A stretch of 50,836 nucleotides of DNA from Lysinibacillus sp. (GTDB taxonomy: Bacteria > Bacillota > Bacilli > Bacillales_A > Planococcaceae). Shown here piece after piece: positions 9,071 through 17,375 of the stretch (positions are counted from its first letter, which is position 1; every line of letters starts with the position of its first letter). The notes under the pieces are model-generated. The model was not told the origin of the DNA, did not search any database, and saw only the letters and a program-made list of their open reading frames with translations. Location: the NCBI GenBank assembly GCA_031181585.1, contig JAPSKP010000016.1, forward strand, positions 1 to 50,836, given 5' to 3'. Position numbers and translations under genes: made by a program.

Positions 9071-9922
9071 CTACCTATTTTGTTTATTAAAGCTTTGAGT
9101 TAAGCGATCGACGATGATCGCAAAAATTACTAAGCTTAGGCCGGCGACAAAACCATTACCGACTTGTGCTCGCTGCAGCGCAGAAAGAACTTCACGGCCA
9201 AGACCAGGAGCACCAATCATGGAAGCAATAACGACCATCGATAATGATAGTAATACTGTTTGGTTGATACCAGCCATAATAGTAGATTTCGCGATCGGCA
9301 GTTCCACTTTCATGAGTTTTTGTGCTCCTGTACTACCATAAGAATCAGCTGCTTCAATTAAATCTGTTGGCACCTGACGAATCCCCAAATTAGTAAAACG
9401 CACAGTAGGGGGCAGGGCAAAGATGACCGAAGCAAAAACCCCTGGAACAACACCGATTCCGAAAAAGGCAACGGCTGGAATCAAATAAACAAAACCAGGC
9501 ATCGTCTGCATGAAGTCGAGAATCGGTTTTACGATATTTTCAACAGCTGTACTTTTGGACATCAAGATTCCAATTGGAACGCCGAGGATGATCGCGATAA
9601 CACTGGAGAAAAGAACGAGGGTGAAAGTGTTCATCAACTCATCCCATAGGCCCTGGTTGTATATGAACAGCAGACCGATAAGAGAAAAAAGAGCCAAACC
9701 AAATTTCTTTCCAGTAACGAAAAATGCCAAAACAGCGATGATCAGAATGAATAAAACCGGCGGAATAAATAATAAACCATCTGTAATTCCATCCATCATG
9801 CTTTCTCCACCGGATTGAATCATTTTAAAGAGACCTGAGAATGTATCTGTTACCCAGTCCATCCCGTCTTCCACCCAGGAAGAAATCGGGAGCTTCGGCA
9901 TGTTATCTAAGAAACTACTCAT
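9071..9922 (-). CDS. opuAB: Glycine betaine ABC transporter permease
   Basis: This 283-residue membrane protein has a short N-terminal segment and six to seven predicted helices. The binding-protein-dependent transport domain shows the EAA loop '[20 protein letters not shown]', which contacts the ATPase. The start overlaps the end of opuAA by 8 nt and the stop lies 11 nt before opuAC, so translation is coupled across the operon. It forms the membrane channel of OpuA. Confidence 0.94.
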   Translation of the reverse strand: MSSFLDNMPKLPISSWVEDGMDWVTDTFSGLFKMIQSGGESMMDGITDGLLFIPPVLFILIIAVLAFFVTGKKFGLALFSLIGLLFIYNQGLWDELMNTFTLVLFSSVIAIILGVPIGILMSKSTAVENIVKPILDFMQTMPGFVYLIPAVAFFGIGVVPGVFASVIFALPPTVRFTNLGIRQVPTDLIEAADSYGSTGAQKLMKVELPIAKSTIMAGINQTVLLSLSMVVIASMIGAPGLGREVLSALQRAQVGNGFVAGLSLVIFAIIVDRLTQSFNKQNR

Positions 9923-11120
9923 TTATGTTCACCCCCTCTTGTGTTGAAGAGGAGAGCGCTTCAAGCACGACTCCGCGTATTAAGATACCTCGTAATCGGT
10001 GATCTTCGACAACCGCAATTGGAGTTGGGCTGTCAGAAATTGTTGATAATAAATCCTGCAATAATGTAGCAGGCTCAACTGTCGGCATATCTGTACGAAT
10101 ATAGGAAGTAATGGACGTTACTCCATCCTTAGCAGCTTTTAGTGCATCATCCGCAGTAATATAACCGAGGAATTGCTTTTGACGGTTTGTGGCCAATAGT
10201 ACACTTACCTCTTCTTCCCGCATTCGCTGAAGGGCGACTTTCGGTCCGTCATGCTCTGTATTGATAGTAATAGGGCGTACCATGGCACTCTCGGCAGTCA
10301 GTACTTTCGAACGGTCGACATCTTCGAGGAATGTTCGGATATAATTATTCGCGGGATTTGTAAGAATTTCCTCCCCAGTACCGATTTGCATAATCTGCCC
10401 ATCTTTCATAATGGCAATACGGTCACCAATCCGAAGTGCTTCGTTCAAATCGTGGGTGATAAAAACGATTGTCTTCTTAACATTTGCCTGAAGTTCCAGC
10501 AATTCATCTTGCATATCTTTACGAATAAGTGGATCAAGAGCGGAAAATGCTTCATCCATTAAGAGGATTTCAGGGTCATTGGCTAGCGCACGAGCTAATC
10601 CAACCCGTTGCTGCATTCCTCCAGATAATTGGTGAGGGTATTGGTCCTTATAAACAAGGAGCCCTGCGTTTTGTAAAGCCTGTTCTGCCTTTTCAATTCG
10701 CTGTTCCTTTGACATGCCGCGAATTTCTAGGCCATACTCGGTGTTTTCTAGGATAGTACGATGGGGAAATAGAGCGAAGTTTTGAAAAACCATACTCATT
10801 TTTTGTCGGCGAACCATTTGTAAATCCTGTTTTTTCGCCTTGGTAATATCAATGTCATCAATATATATCTTTCCGCTTGTTGGCGTAATCAAGCGATTCA
10901 ATAAACGAATCAATGTTGATTTACCACTCCCGGACAGCCCCATAATGACAAAAATTTCGCCTTCATTGACAGTGAAATTTGCATCATATACACCAACAGT
11001 AGCACCGGTTTCTTGTAAAATCTCTGTTTTACTTTTGTGCTGTTCCACCAGTTTCAGCGCTTTTTGCTGGTTACGGCCGAAGATTTTGATAACGTGTTCT
11101 ACACGTATTTTTTCCTTCAT
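9915..11120 (-). CDS. opuAA: Glycine betaine ABC transporter ATP-binding protein with CBS domains
   Basis: The 401-residue protein begins with the OpuAA-type N-terminal extension, then an ABC domain: Walker [10 protein letters not shown] at 61-69, signature [15 protein letters not shown], and Walker B '[13 protein letters not shown]'. A tandem CBS module occupies about residues 270-390 and in related transporters senses ionic strength or binds c-di-AMP. It energises osmoprotectant import. It is the first gene of the operon and follows a promoter with a perfect inverted repeat, next to the BusR-like regulator gene. Confidence 0.94.
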   Translation of the reverse strand: MKEKIRVEHVIKIFGRNQQKALKLVEQHKSKTEILQETGATVGVYDANFTVNEGEIFVIMGLSGSGKSTLIRLLNRLITPTSGKIYIDDIDITKAKKQDLQMVRRQKMSMVFQNFALFPHRTILENTEYGLEIRGMSKEQRIEKAEQALQNAGLLVYKDQYPHQLSGGMQQRVGLARALANDPEILLMDEAFSALDPLIRKDMQDELLELQANVKKTIVFITHDLNEALRIGDRIAIMKDGQIMQIGTGEEILTNPANNYIRTFLEDVDRSKVLTAESAMVRPITINTEHDGPKVALQRMREEEVSVLLATNRQKQFLGYITADDALKAAKDGVTSITSYIRTDMPTVEPATLLQDLLSTISDSPTPIAVVEDHRLRGILIRGVVLEALSSSTQEGVNINE

Positions 11121-11173
11121 TTTCTCACTTCCTCATTTAAATCAATTAATCTCTCTTTTTTGTTATACAGAAA

Positions 11174-11216
11174 AAGTAACAACTTAATGTTAACAAAGAG
11201 TTGTTACTTATGTCAA
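11174..11216 (-). promoter_or_regulatory. opuA promoter with an overlapping perfect inverted-repeat operator
   Basis: On the minus strand TTGACA (11211-11216) is followed after 18 bp by TAACAT (11187-11192). The perfect 11-bp arms AAGTAACAACT (11174-11184) and AGTTGTTACTT (11199-11209) flank the -10: one arm lies in the spacer and one at the expected start of transcription. This is the geometry of a repressor site. The neighbouring BusR-like GntR/RCK_C gene is the natural candidate to bind it. Sequence is seen; the regulator assignment is inferred. Confidence 0.7.
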
Positions 11217-11246
11217 ATGAAGCAGGTAGTTTTTCATGTACAAAAA

Positions 11247-11288
11247 TAGAAAAAAACCTAAACGAAGCAGAAAAATCTGCTGTTTAGG
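11247..11288 (-). terminator. Rho-independent terminator of the BusR-like gene
   Basis: On the minus strand the arms CCTAAAC and GTTTAGG (plus 11282-11288 and 11257-11263) enclose an inner GCAGA/TCTGC stem, followed by TTTTTTTCT. It separates the regulator transcript from the opuA promoter. Confidence 0.85.
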
Positions 11289-11301
11289 CGTTAATGTATG
11301 T

Positions 11302-11916
11302 TTAAAGTTTTAAAAACTGTTCTGCTTTAATGAGGCAATCATCATCCCCAATGAAATAGATGATATTCCCTTTATCGAGTGCAGCGTAGGGTCCTGGAGA
11401 TAACAGGAGATCGCTGCCCTTGCGGATTGCTACAATAGTCGCTCCTGTATGCTGCCAAAAGTTAATTTCACTAATGGTTTTTTCAAGAAAAGGGCATGTC
11501 TCGGTAATTTCAAGCTGATAGGGAATGAATGGATTGATCGCCTTGAAGCGGCTTGTCCGATTCACCAGCTCACTGACTAGATCATGCAAGTTTGCCAGTT
11601 CTGCCTCCTGATGCTCGAGTATACCTTTAATATTAACCTGGAGCTCTCGGATGGACTGGACTCCTTCATTTTGATGAACGAATTTCACAGCGTTATCATA
11701 GGAGGTGATCACGACACCACTTCCTTTTGTTGCTTCTACAATTTCCAGATCCTGCAGCATTGCAATCGCTCGTCTCGCTGTTTCAGCAGAAACCCCGTAT
11801 TGTGAGGCGATGATGGAGCGAGCATAAATTTTTTCACCGGTAATGTATTTCTTTTCTACAATTTTTGATGCGATATCCTCGGCGATAATTTGATATTTTG
11901 GCTTCTTGATTTGCAT
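11302..11916 (-). CDS. busR: GntR-type regulator with RCK_C (TrkA-C) domain, BusR-like
   Basis: The 204-residue protein starts with a GntR winged helix (about 1-80: 'YARSIIASQYGVSAETARRA' then 'VEATKGSGVVI'). A predicted coiled coil follows ('IKGILEHQEAELANLHDLVS', about 95-115), then an RCK_C/TrkA-C domain at about 120-204 ('TGATIVAIRKGSDLLLSPGP', 'GNIIYFIGDDDCL'). This is the architecture of BusR from Lactococcus and Streptococcus, which binds c-di-AMP through RCK_C and represses the busA/opuA betaine uptake operon. Placement immediately upstream of opuA on the same strand, with its own terminator, fits that role. The RBS is GGGGAG. The symbol is by analogy; ligand and target are inferred. 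Confidence 0.8.
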   Translation of the reverse strand: MQIKKPKYQIIAEDIASKIVEKKYITGEKIYARSIIASQYGVSAETARRAIAMLQDLEIVEATKGSGVVITSYDNAVKFVHQNEGVQSIRELQVNIKGILEHQEAELANLHDLVSELVNRTSRFKAINPFIPYQLEITETCPFLEKTISEINFWQHTGATIVAIRKGSDLLLSPGPYAALDKGNIIYFIGDDDCLIKAEQFLKL

Positions 11917-12252
11917 AAAATCTCCCCGTTAATAATTAATAAAAAATAAGTATACGCTCCTTTTCACTTTTACGTAAGAGCAAATAAGTATGACAAGGAC
12001 TACTCTTCTCACCATACTTCTCAAAGCGGAACATTTCAAGTATTGCCTGAAAAAAGTTTAAGAAAGGGAAGTGAAGGAGATGAAAAGGGGATTCTAGTGG
12101 TTTTTTGAAGGATAGGGAGTAGATAGAAAAGAGTAAGAATTATTGACTGCCTGATTTCTTTATATTTTTAACTAGGGCCTTTTTAAGTATATTTCTAAAA
12201 TCAAATGAATAAAAATCGTCTTCTTGAAGCAGCCGGCTGCTTCAAAATAAAA
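11917..12252. other. Non-coding region between the BusR-like gene and dctP
   Basis: No ORF is supported over about 375 bp. The minus strand has a plausible promoter for the BusR-like gene (TATACT near 11950, weak -35 TTACGT 17 bp upstream). At 12225-12246 there is a 22-bp perfect palindrome (TTGAAGCAGCC and its complement), directly beside the dctP terminator; it may be a second terminator stem, with TTTTT a few bases further on the minus strand. Confidence 0.5.
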
Positions 12253-12287
12253 AACTAGCGGAATGGATCGTCCCATTTCCGCTAGTT
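12243..12287 (-). terminator. Rho-independent terminator of dctP
   Basis: On the minus strand the 11-bp arms AACTAGCGGAA and TTCCGCTAGTT (plus 12277-12287 and 12253-12263) are followed by TTTTTATTTTG. Confidence 0.88.
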
Positions 12288-12292
12288 CGCTG

Positions 12293-13543
12293 CTATTTTA
12301 CTGCAATTGCATCCGCTGCTTCTGTACCTTCAAATTCTTTCTCCGATTTAGAAACAACAACACATGCTACACCGTTACCGATTAGGTTTGTTACGGCACG
12401 TGCTTCAGACATGAAGCGGTCAACACCGATTAGTAATGCAATCCCTTCAACAGGCACCATAGGGAAGGCTGCAAGCGTTGCTGCCAATGTGATGAAACCA
12501 GAACCCGTTACTCCGGCAGCACCCTTTGATGTAACCATCAATATTCCAAGAAGTGTAAGAATTTCAACCCAAGATAAGTCGACACCATATGCTTGGGCAA
12601 TGAATAATGCCGCCATAGATAAGTAGATAGAAGTACCATCTAAGTTAAAGGAGTAACCAGTCGGTACGACAAGTCCCACTACTTGTTTTGAACAGCCCAG
12701 CCCTTCTAATTTACGCATCATCGATGGAAGGGCAGATTCAGAAGAAGATGTACCGATTACTAGGAAAATTTCATCTTTAATGTAGCCGATAAACTTCAGA
12801 ATGTTGAATCCGAAGTAACGAGCAATCAGCCCTAAAATAATTACGACGAATAAGAACATTGTTAAGTATACTGCAAACATTAATAAACCTAATGACTTTA
12901 AAGAACCCAAACCAAAATTACCAATTGTGTAAGCCATCGCACCGAAAGCCCCGATTGGAGAAACTTTCATGACGATTCCAACAATTTTAAAGAAGATTTC
13001 AGATACTTGCTCAAAGAATGTAATGACAGGTTTGGACTTTTCCCCAAGCATTGCTGCAGCTACCCCGAATAGGATGGCAGAGAAAAGAATTGGCAGTAAG
13101 TCGCCGTTTGCTAATGAACCGACAAAGTTTTCAGGAATAATACTGTACACAAAGTCCATTAGGCCTTTTTCAGAGTTTTCATCAGCTGCTTGCGTATATT
13201 GGGAAATATCAGCATTCTGCGCTTGTGAAGTGTCTATACCGGAACCCGCATTAATTAATACGGCTACGACAATACCAATTGCAAGAGCAATTGTCGATAC
13301 AATTTCGAAGTAAAGCAATGCTTTTCCTCCGATTTTACCAAGCTTCTTCATATCGCCCATGCCGCCGATTCCGATGACAACAGTCAGGAAGATAATTGGT
13401 CCGATTAACATCTTAATCAATTTAATAAACATGTCGGCCAAGATTTTTAAGCTTGCACCGAACTCTGGCCAAATTGCCCCGACAACGATACCGAGAATGA
13501 TGGCGAGGATTACTTGGACAGTTAAATTTTTAAGCCATTTCAT
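12293..13543 (-). CDS. dctP: C4-dicarboxylate:cation symporter (DAACS/SLC1 family, DctA/DctP type)
   Basis: The 416-residue membrane protein has eight helices plus two re-entrant loops of the DAACS fold. Visible marks are the serine-rich loop 'GTSSSESALPSMMRKLE', the 'PTGYSFNLDGTSIY' helix, 'SKGAAGVTGSGFI', and the helix-8 motif 'DRFMSEARAVTNLIGN', which is characteristic of DctA dicarboxylate carriers rather than glutamate carriers. It imports succinate, fumarate or malate with protons or sodium. Nearby dctB and the DctS/DctR pair, as in the B. subtilis dct locus, support this substrate. An AAGGAG box precedes the ATG. Upstream are a -10 element, a cre site and a palindrome. Confidence 0.9.
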   Translation of the reverse strand: MKWLKNLTVQVILAIILGIVVGAIWPEFGASLKILADMFIKLIKMLIGPIIFLTVVIGIGGMGDMKKLGKIGGKALLYFEIVSTIALAIGIVVAVLINAGSGIDTSQAQNADISQYTQAADENSEKGLMDFVYSIIPENFVGSLANGDLLPILFSAILFGVAAAMLGEKSKPVITFFEQVSEIFFKIVGIVMKVSPIGAFGAMAYTIGNFGLGSLKSLGLLMFAVYLTMFLFVVIILGLIARYFGFNILKFIGYIKDEIFLVIGTSSSESALPSMMRKLEGLGCSKQVVGLVVPTGYSFNLDGTSIYLSMAALFIAQAYGVDLSWVEILTLLGILMVTSKGAAGVTGSGFITLAATLAAFPMVPVEGIALLIGVDRFMSEARAVTNLIGNGVACVVVSKSEKEFEGTEAADAIAVK

Positions 13544-13587
13544 ATGTCTATACTCCTTTTCAACATTTTGTTTTGAATTTTCTATTT

Positions 13588-13614
13588 TGTTATCGCTTTC
13601 ATGGGAATATCATA
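13588..13614 (-). promoter_or_regulatory. dctP -10 element with a perfect CcpA cre site just downstream
   Basis: On the minus strand TATGAT (plus 13609-13614) is a good -10. The 14-mer TGAAAGCGATAACA (plus 13588-13601) matches the cre consensus TGWAANCGNTNWCA at every position and would span about +1 to +14. The -35 region is poor, as expected for a promoter needing an activator such as DctR. This predicts carbon catabolite repression of dicarboxylate uptake. Confidence 0.7.
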
Positions 13615-13698
13615 GCGTATAGTTTTCAGAATAAAAGATTTAGTTTTTAAAAAACATAACGTTTATTTTGTCCAATTGTTTCGTTTTTTTGTAGAAAT

Positions 13699-13712
13699 GT
13701 TGATATATCAAC
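13699..13712. promoter_or_regulatory. Palindrome upstream of dctP, candidate DctR site
   Basis: GTTGATATATCAAC is a perfect 14-bp palindrome about 90 bp upstream of the dctP -10. Position fits an activator site. The DctR binding sequence is not known to me, so the link is inference. Confidence 0.35.
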
Positions 13713-13781
13713 CATTAAACTGTTATGTAACGCCATTTGCAGTTATTATTTTGTTATAATACAAGTATGTATTCATATTAA

Positions 13782-13814
13782 AAAACTACACTTTCCGACG
13801 AAAAGTGTAGTTTT
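13782..13814 (-). terminator. Rho-independent terminator of dctB
   Basis: The perfect 13-bp arms AAAACTACACTTT (13782-13794) and AAAGTGTAGTTTT (13802-13814) form a stem that ends in T residues in both directions. It immediately follows dctB on the minus strand. Confidence 0.85.
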
Positions 13815-13825
13815 GTTCATTTTGT

Positions 13826-14878
13826 TTAATTGCTTCTATTCACTTCTTCTATTAATAATTTATAATATGAATCACTGACTTCATTTTTGTAAGTATCATA
13901 AATAGGTGTTACTCTCTCCTTCCAGGCGCTTTTCTGGGCGGCTGAAAGAGGGGAAAGAAATACATTTGGCAAAGCACGGAGCTCCTGCTGACCTGATTTG
14001 TTCATGGCAATGCTCATTTCGAACTGCCAGTCACTCATTTCCTGCAGGGCATCTAATATATGCTGCTGGAGCTCGTCATCTAAATCATTCCAAAATGATT
14101 CATTCATCATGACAGCATAGCCCATAATGCCATGATTAGAAAGAGTAATATACTTTTCGTACTTATGGAAGCCTTTTGAATATAGATTAGAAATCGTATT
14201 TTCCTGGGCCTGAATGTTTTTCTTTTCGATTTCATAATACACATCATCAAATGTCGTTATAATCGGTGTAGAGCCCAGCAGCGAAAACTGCTTGCTGATA
14301 AGGTCACTGGCCATTACTCGGACACGAAGTGATTGAAAATCTTCAACATCTTGTACGGGAAAATCATTCGATGCAATCTGTTTGAAGCCATTGCTCCAAA
14401 AATCCAACCCCTTGATATTCAATTCGTCCAATTCAGCGAGAAGCTGGCCTTTTAAGGGACCAGTCAAAACATCCTGAAGCTGTTTATCTGTTTCAATGAT
14501 AAAAGGAAGGTCCAATATCTGCCAAGTGGGCAAATAAGATGTCATTTTTGAGAAGGTAGGAGCAATCATTTGTATATCATTATTTTGTAAGGCCTCCATC
14601 TCGTTTTTGTCATTATATAAAATGCCGTTTGGATACACTTGGACAATAACGCGTCCGTTTGTTTTTTCTTTGACTAGTTCAGCAAATTTTATAGCTGCAA
14701 GCCCCTTTGGTGTGTTTTCTGCCACTACATGGCTGAAATGAATGATTATTTGGTCGCTAAGGCCATTTTGTTCATCATCATACGGGAGTGAGGAGACATC
14801 TACAACATTTTGCTTATAGCCGAAAAAGGAGATCAGCAGGACGAGTATTAAAAAGGCACCTGTAAAAAAATATTTCAT
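13826..14878 (-). CDS. dctB: DctB, TRAP-type dicarboxylate-binding protein (membrane-anchored)
   Basis: The protein has 350 residues. It begins with one hydrophobic segment (about residues 4-21) that acts as signal or membrane anchor; there is no lipobox cysteine. The rest is a DctP-family TRAP solute-binding domain: 'HFSHVVAENTPKGLAAIKFA', 'NGRVIVQVYPNG', 'VRVMASDLISKQFSLLG' and 'QAQENTISNLYS'. No TRAP permease genes lie nearby. In B. subtilis DctB works as a co-sensor with DctS and the dicarboxylate carrier, so a sensory role is more likely than transport. The ATG at 14878 has GGTGG close upstream; the ATG at 14890 has no RBS. It is divergent from dctS. Confidence 0.85.
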   Translation of the reverse strand: MKYFFTGAFLILVLLISFFGYKQNVVDVSSLPYDDEQNGLSDQIIIHFSHVVAENTPKGLAAIKFAELVKEKTNGRVIVQVYPNGILYNDKNEMEALQNNDIQMIAPTFSKMTSYLPTWQILDLPFIIETDKQLQDVLTGPLKGQLLAELDELNIKGLDFWSNGFKQIASNDFPVQDVEDFQSLRVRVMASDLISKQFSLLGSTPIITTFDDVYYEIEKKNIQAQENTISNLYSKGFHKYEKYITLSNHGIMGYAVMMNESFWNDLDDELQQHILDALQEMSDWQFEMSIAMNKSGQQELRALPNVFLSPLSAAQKSAWKERVTPIYDTYKNEVSDSYYKLLIEEVNRSN

Positions 14879-14954
14879 ATATACCACCATATTTTCGACT
14901 TATTTTATTTAAGAGTATAACGTGCATTGAGCGAGAAAAAAAGGAGAGAGATTG

Positions 14955-16571
14955 ATGCGAAGATTAAAAATGAATACGAAAATACTGCTTATGACCTTCT
15001 TCATCATCGCCTTTTCTTTTTTCATCGGTGGCGTATTTGTCATTGGAAGCTTGTTGAGTGAACAGGAGCAAGACTTTGGACAGCGAGCGATGCTTATTGC
15101 CAGAACGGTTTCTAATATGCCGGAGCTAACCAACCAGTTAATGAACGATGACCAGGACGAGGCGATCCAGGCGGTGAACCATATTGTTGAAGAAATACGT
15201 GTTATTAATAAAGCAGAATATATCGTCGTCCTAAATATGGACCGTGTGAAGTATTCTCATCCTTCATCTGCTGAATTAGGAAAAAAGAGTGCTTCCGAAG
15301 ATGTAAATGCTGCATTTAGTGAGCATTATTATATTTCAAATGCGGAAGGTGAGCTTGGAACAATGATACGGGCGTTCGTTCCTGTATTAAATGAAGACAA
15401 GAAGCAGATTGGTGTCGTAATTGTCGGGTACCCGATGCCTACGCTGTCCAAAATTTTCCACGATTATGCTTCAGAGATCATTATTACAATTTTATTTTCT
15501 GTGCTTTTTAGTATGTGGGGAGCACTTATGTTGGGACACCATATTAAAAAGCAAATGTTTGGGTTGGAGCCTGAGGAGATTTCTCAAATGTATGTGGAGA
15601 GACAGGAGACATTCAACGCCATGCATGAAGGAATCATTGCTGTTGATAATCAGATGAATATCACCATTTTCAATCAGAAGGCCGGCTTTATTCTTGGTGT
15701 GGAAGGAGATAATGCCAAGTATATAGGACGAAAAATCTATGAGGTGCTGCCCGATACAAGATTACCGGAAATTGTGGAAAGTGGTAAGCCGATTTATAAT
15801 CAGGAAATTTATATTAATCGGCGCAGCATTATGAGTACGCGCATCCCGATTCAAGTAAAGGGGAAAAATGCCGGCGCAGTTGCCATTTTTAAGGATCTGA
15901 CAGAGGTAAAACGGCTCGCAGAGGAATTAACAGGAGTGAGGGCTTTTGTCCAGGCGCTTCGTGTACAGACGCATGAACATAAAAATAAGCTTCATACAAT
16001 TACTGGTCTTTTGCAGCTTGGGCATACAACACAGGCGCTTAAATATTTAACAGAAGTGCAGGCAGATGAAGCCTCTCTCATTCGATTTTTGAATGAACGA
16101 TTTAAAAATGAAAATTTATCAGGTTTGCTGCTCAGTAAGGTGGGGCGCGGGAAAGAGCTCGGAATTACTGTGGAAATAGATCAAGAAAGCCATTTTACCC
16201 GCTTCCCGAAATTTTTAGATCAGCATGATTTTGTCGTGCTTTTCGGGAATCTAATTGAAAATGCATTTGATGCACTCCAAGGGACAGCGAGAACTGAAAA
16301 GCTTATTACTATTTCAGTGGACGAACATGACGATGTGCTCGCTATTTTAGTAACAGATAATGGAAGCGGGATGAGCGAGGAAGTAAAGAAACGTATGTTT
16401 GAAAATGGCTTTTCTACAAAGGCTAAGGAAAACCGGGGAATCGGCTTGTACTTAATAGATGAAATTGTTAAAAAAGGGCGCGGAACAATCGAGGTATCAA
16501 GCGAAGAAGGAAAAGGAACAAGCTTTTTACTATTATTTGAATTAGGAGATGAGCAAAATGGAGGTTATTAA
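14955..16571 (+). CDS. dctS: DctS/CitA-family sensor histidine kinase for C4-dicarboxylates
   Basis: The 538-residue kinase has a first membrane helix (about 8-30) and an extracytoplasmic Cache/PAS-like sensor domain (about 35-170, with 'AMLIARTVSNMPEL', 'AEYIVVLNMDRVKYSHP' and 'AFVPVLNEDKKQIGVVIVGY'). A second helix (about 175-200), a cytoplasmic PAS (about 215-315), the phosphoacceptor motif HEHKNKLH with H340, and an HATPase domain ('NLIENAFDAL', 'DNGSGM', 'NRGIGLYLI') follow. This is the CitA/DcuS/DctS layout. The ATG at 14955 is 8 nt from AGGAG; a TTG at 14952 is also open. Its end overlaps dctR. It probably senses dicarboxylates together with DctB and DctP. Confidence 0.9.
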   Translation: MRRLKMNTKILLMTFFIIAFSFFIGGVFVIGSLLSEQEQDFGQRAMLIARTVSNMPELTNQLMNDDQDEAIQAVNHIVEEIRVINKAEYIVVLNMDRVKYSHPSSAELGKKSASEDVNAAFSEHYYISNAEGELGTMIRAFVPVLNEDKKQIGVVIVGYPMPTLSKIFHDYASEIIITILFSVLFSMWGALMLGHHIKKQMFGLEPEEISQMYVERQETFNAMHEGIIAVDNQMNITIFNQKAGFILGVEGDNAKYIGRKIYEVLPDTRLPEIVESGKPIYNQEIYINRRSIMSTRIPIQVKGKNAGAVAIFKDLTEVKRLAEELTGVRAFVQALRVQTHEHKNKLHTITGLLQLGHTTQALKYLTEVQADEASLIRFLNERFKNENLSGLLLSKVGRGKELGITVEIDQESHFTRFPKFLDQHDFVVLFGNLIENAFDALQGTARTEKLITISVDEHDDVLAILVTDNGSGMSEEVKKRMFENGFSTKAKENRGIGLYLIDEIVKKGRGTIEVSSEEGKGTSFLLLFELGDEQNGGY

Positions 16572-17259
16572 AATCCTGCTGATAGAAGATGATCCTATGG
16601 TTAGAGAGGTCAATCGTCAATTCATAGAGCGAATCGAAGGATATGAGATTGTAGGAACAGCAGCGAATGGGGTAATCGGCTTTGAGAAAATCAAAGAGCT
16701 GAAGCCGGATGTAGTATTAATGGATATTTTTATGCCGGAGCAGGACGGTCTAGAAACACTGCGCCAAATACGCGGAGAAATGCTGAACGTTGATGTCATT
16801 TCAGTAACAGCGGCTAATGATATGCCTACCATTCAGAATATACTCCATCTAGGTGTATATGATTATATTATGAAGCCTTTTACATTTGAAAGAATGCAGC
16901 AGACACTAGAAAACTACCGCCAATTTAAACAGAAAACACAGAGTGTTGAAGATATGACCCAGCAGGAACTAGATGCACTTATCCGGAAAGGACGGGTAGA
17001 GGAAAAAGTAGAATCGCAGCCTGAACTGGAGCTGGAATTGCCAAAAGGATTCAACCGCTCAACACTTGATAAGGTGTCAGCCTATCTGAAACAATGCAAG
17101 GATGGGGCCTCAGCGGATGAAGTGGCGGCAGCAATCGGGGTTGCACGGGTAACGGCAAGACGCTATCTGGACTTTATGGAAAAGAGGCAGCTCATTAAAG
17201 TAGATGTTCAATATGGCGGCATAGGGCGGCCGATAAATCAATATTTTATCCCGCAGTAA
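16558..17259 (+). CDS. dctR: DctR/CitB-family response regulator
   Basis: The 233-residue regulator has a receiver domain with acidic pocket 'IEDDP', phosphoacceptor D56 in 'VLMDIFMPEQDG', and the conserved lysine in 'YIMKPF'. The C-terminus is a helix-turn-helix of the CitB/DcuR type ('GASADEVAAAIGVARVTARR', 'YGGIGRPINQYF'). It overlaps dctS by 14 nt. The ATG at 16558 is preferred because AGGAG lies 9 nt upstream; the ATG at 16549 sits on that box. Likely target is the dctP promoter. Confidence 0.9.
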   Translation: MEVIKILLIEDDPMVREVNRQFIERIEGYEIVGTAANGVIGFEKIKELKPDVVLMDIFMPEQDGLETLRQIRGEMLNVDVISVTAANDMPTIQNILHLGVYDYIMKPFTFERMQQTLENYRQFKQKTQSVEDMTQQELDALIRKGRVEEKVESQPELELELPKGFNRSTLDKVSAYLKQCKDGASADEVAAAIGVARVTARRYLDFMEKRQLIKVDVQYGGIGRPINQYFIPQ

Positions 17260-17319
17260 TAGCCCCGGGGGTTTTTACCTTGATACTATACAATTGGCAG
17301 CCTTCTGCTGCAAAAACTG

Positions 17320-17359
17320 AAAAGGATTGTGAAAGCATGGTGCTTTTACAATCCTTTTT
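17320..17359 (+). terminator. Rho-independent terminator of dctSR
   Basis: A long stem pairs AAAAGGATTGT and GAAAGC with GCTTTT and ACAATCCTTTT around a short loop (17337-17341), ending in T residues. It lies between convergent dctR and hisA. Confidence 0.85.
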
Positions 17360-17375
17360 CGCATAGCTCACTGCA

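Noticed and set aside
9510-9818. Long plus-strand frame inside opuAB
   Set aside because: It is antisense to a well-supported permease gene, basic and without any recognisable domain: a shadow frame.
13826-14878. DctB as part of a functional TRAP transporter
   Set aside because: No DctQ or DctM permease gene is near, and the flanking DctS/DctR and DctP genes match a known sensory arrangement.
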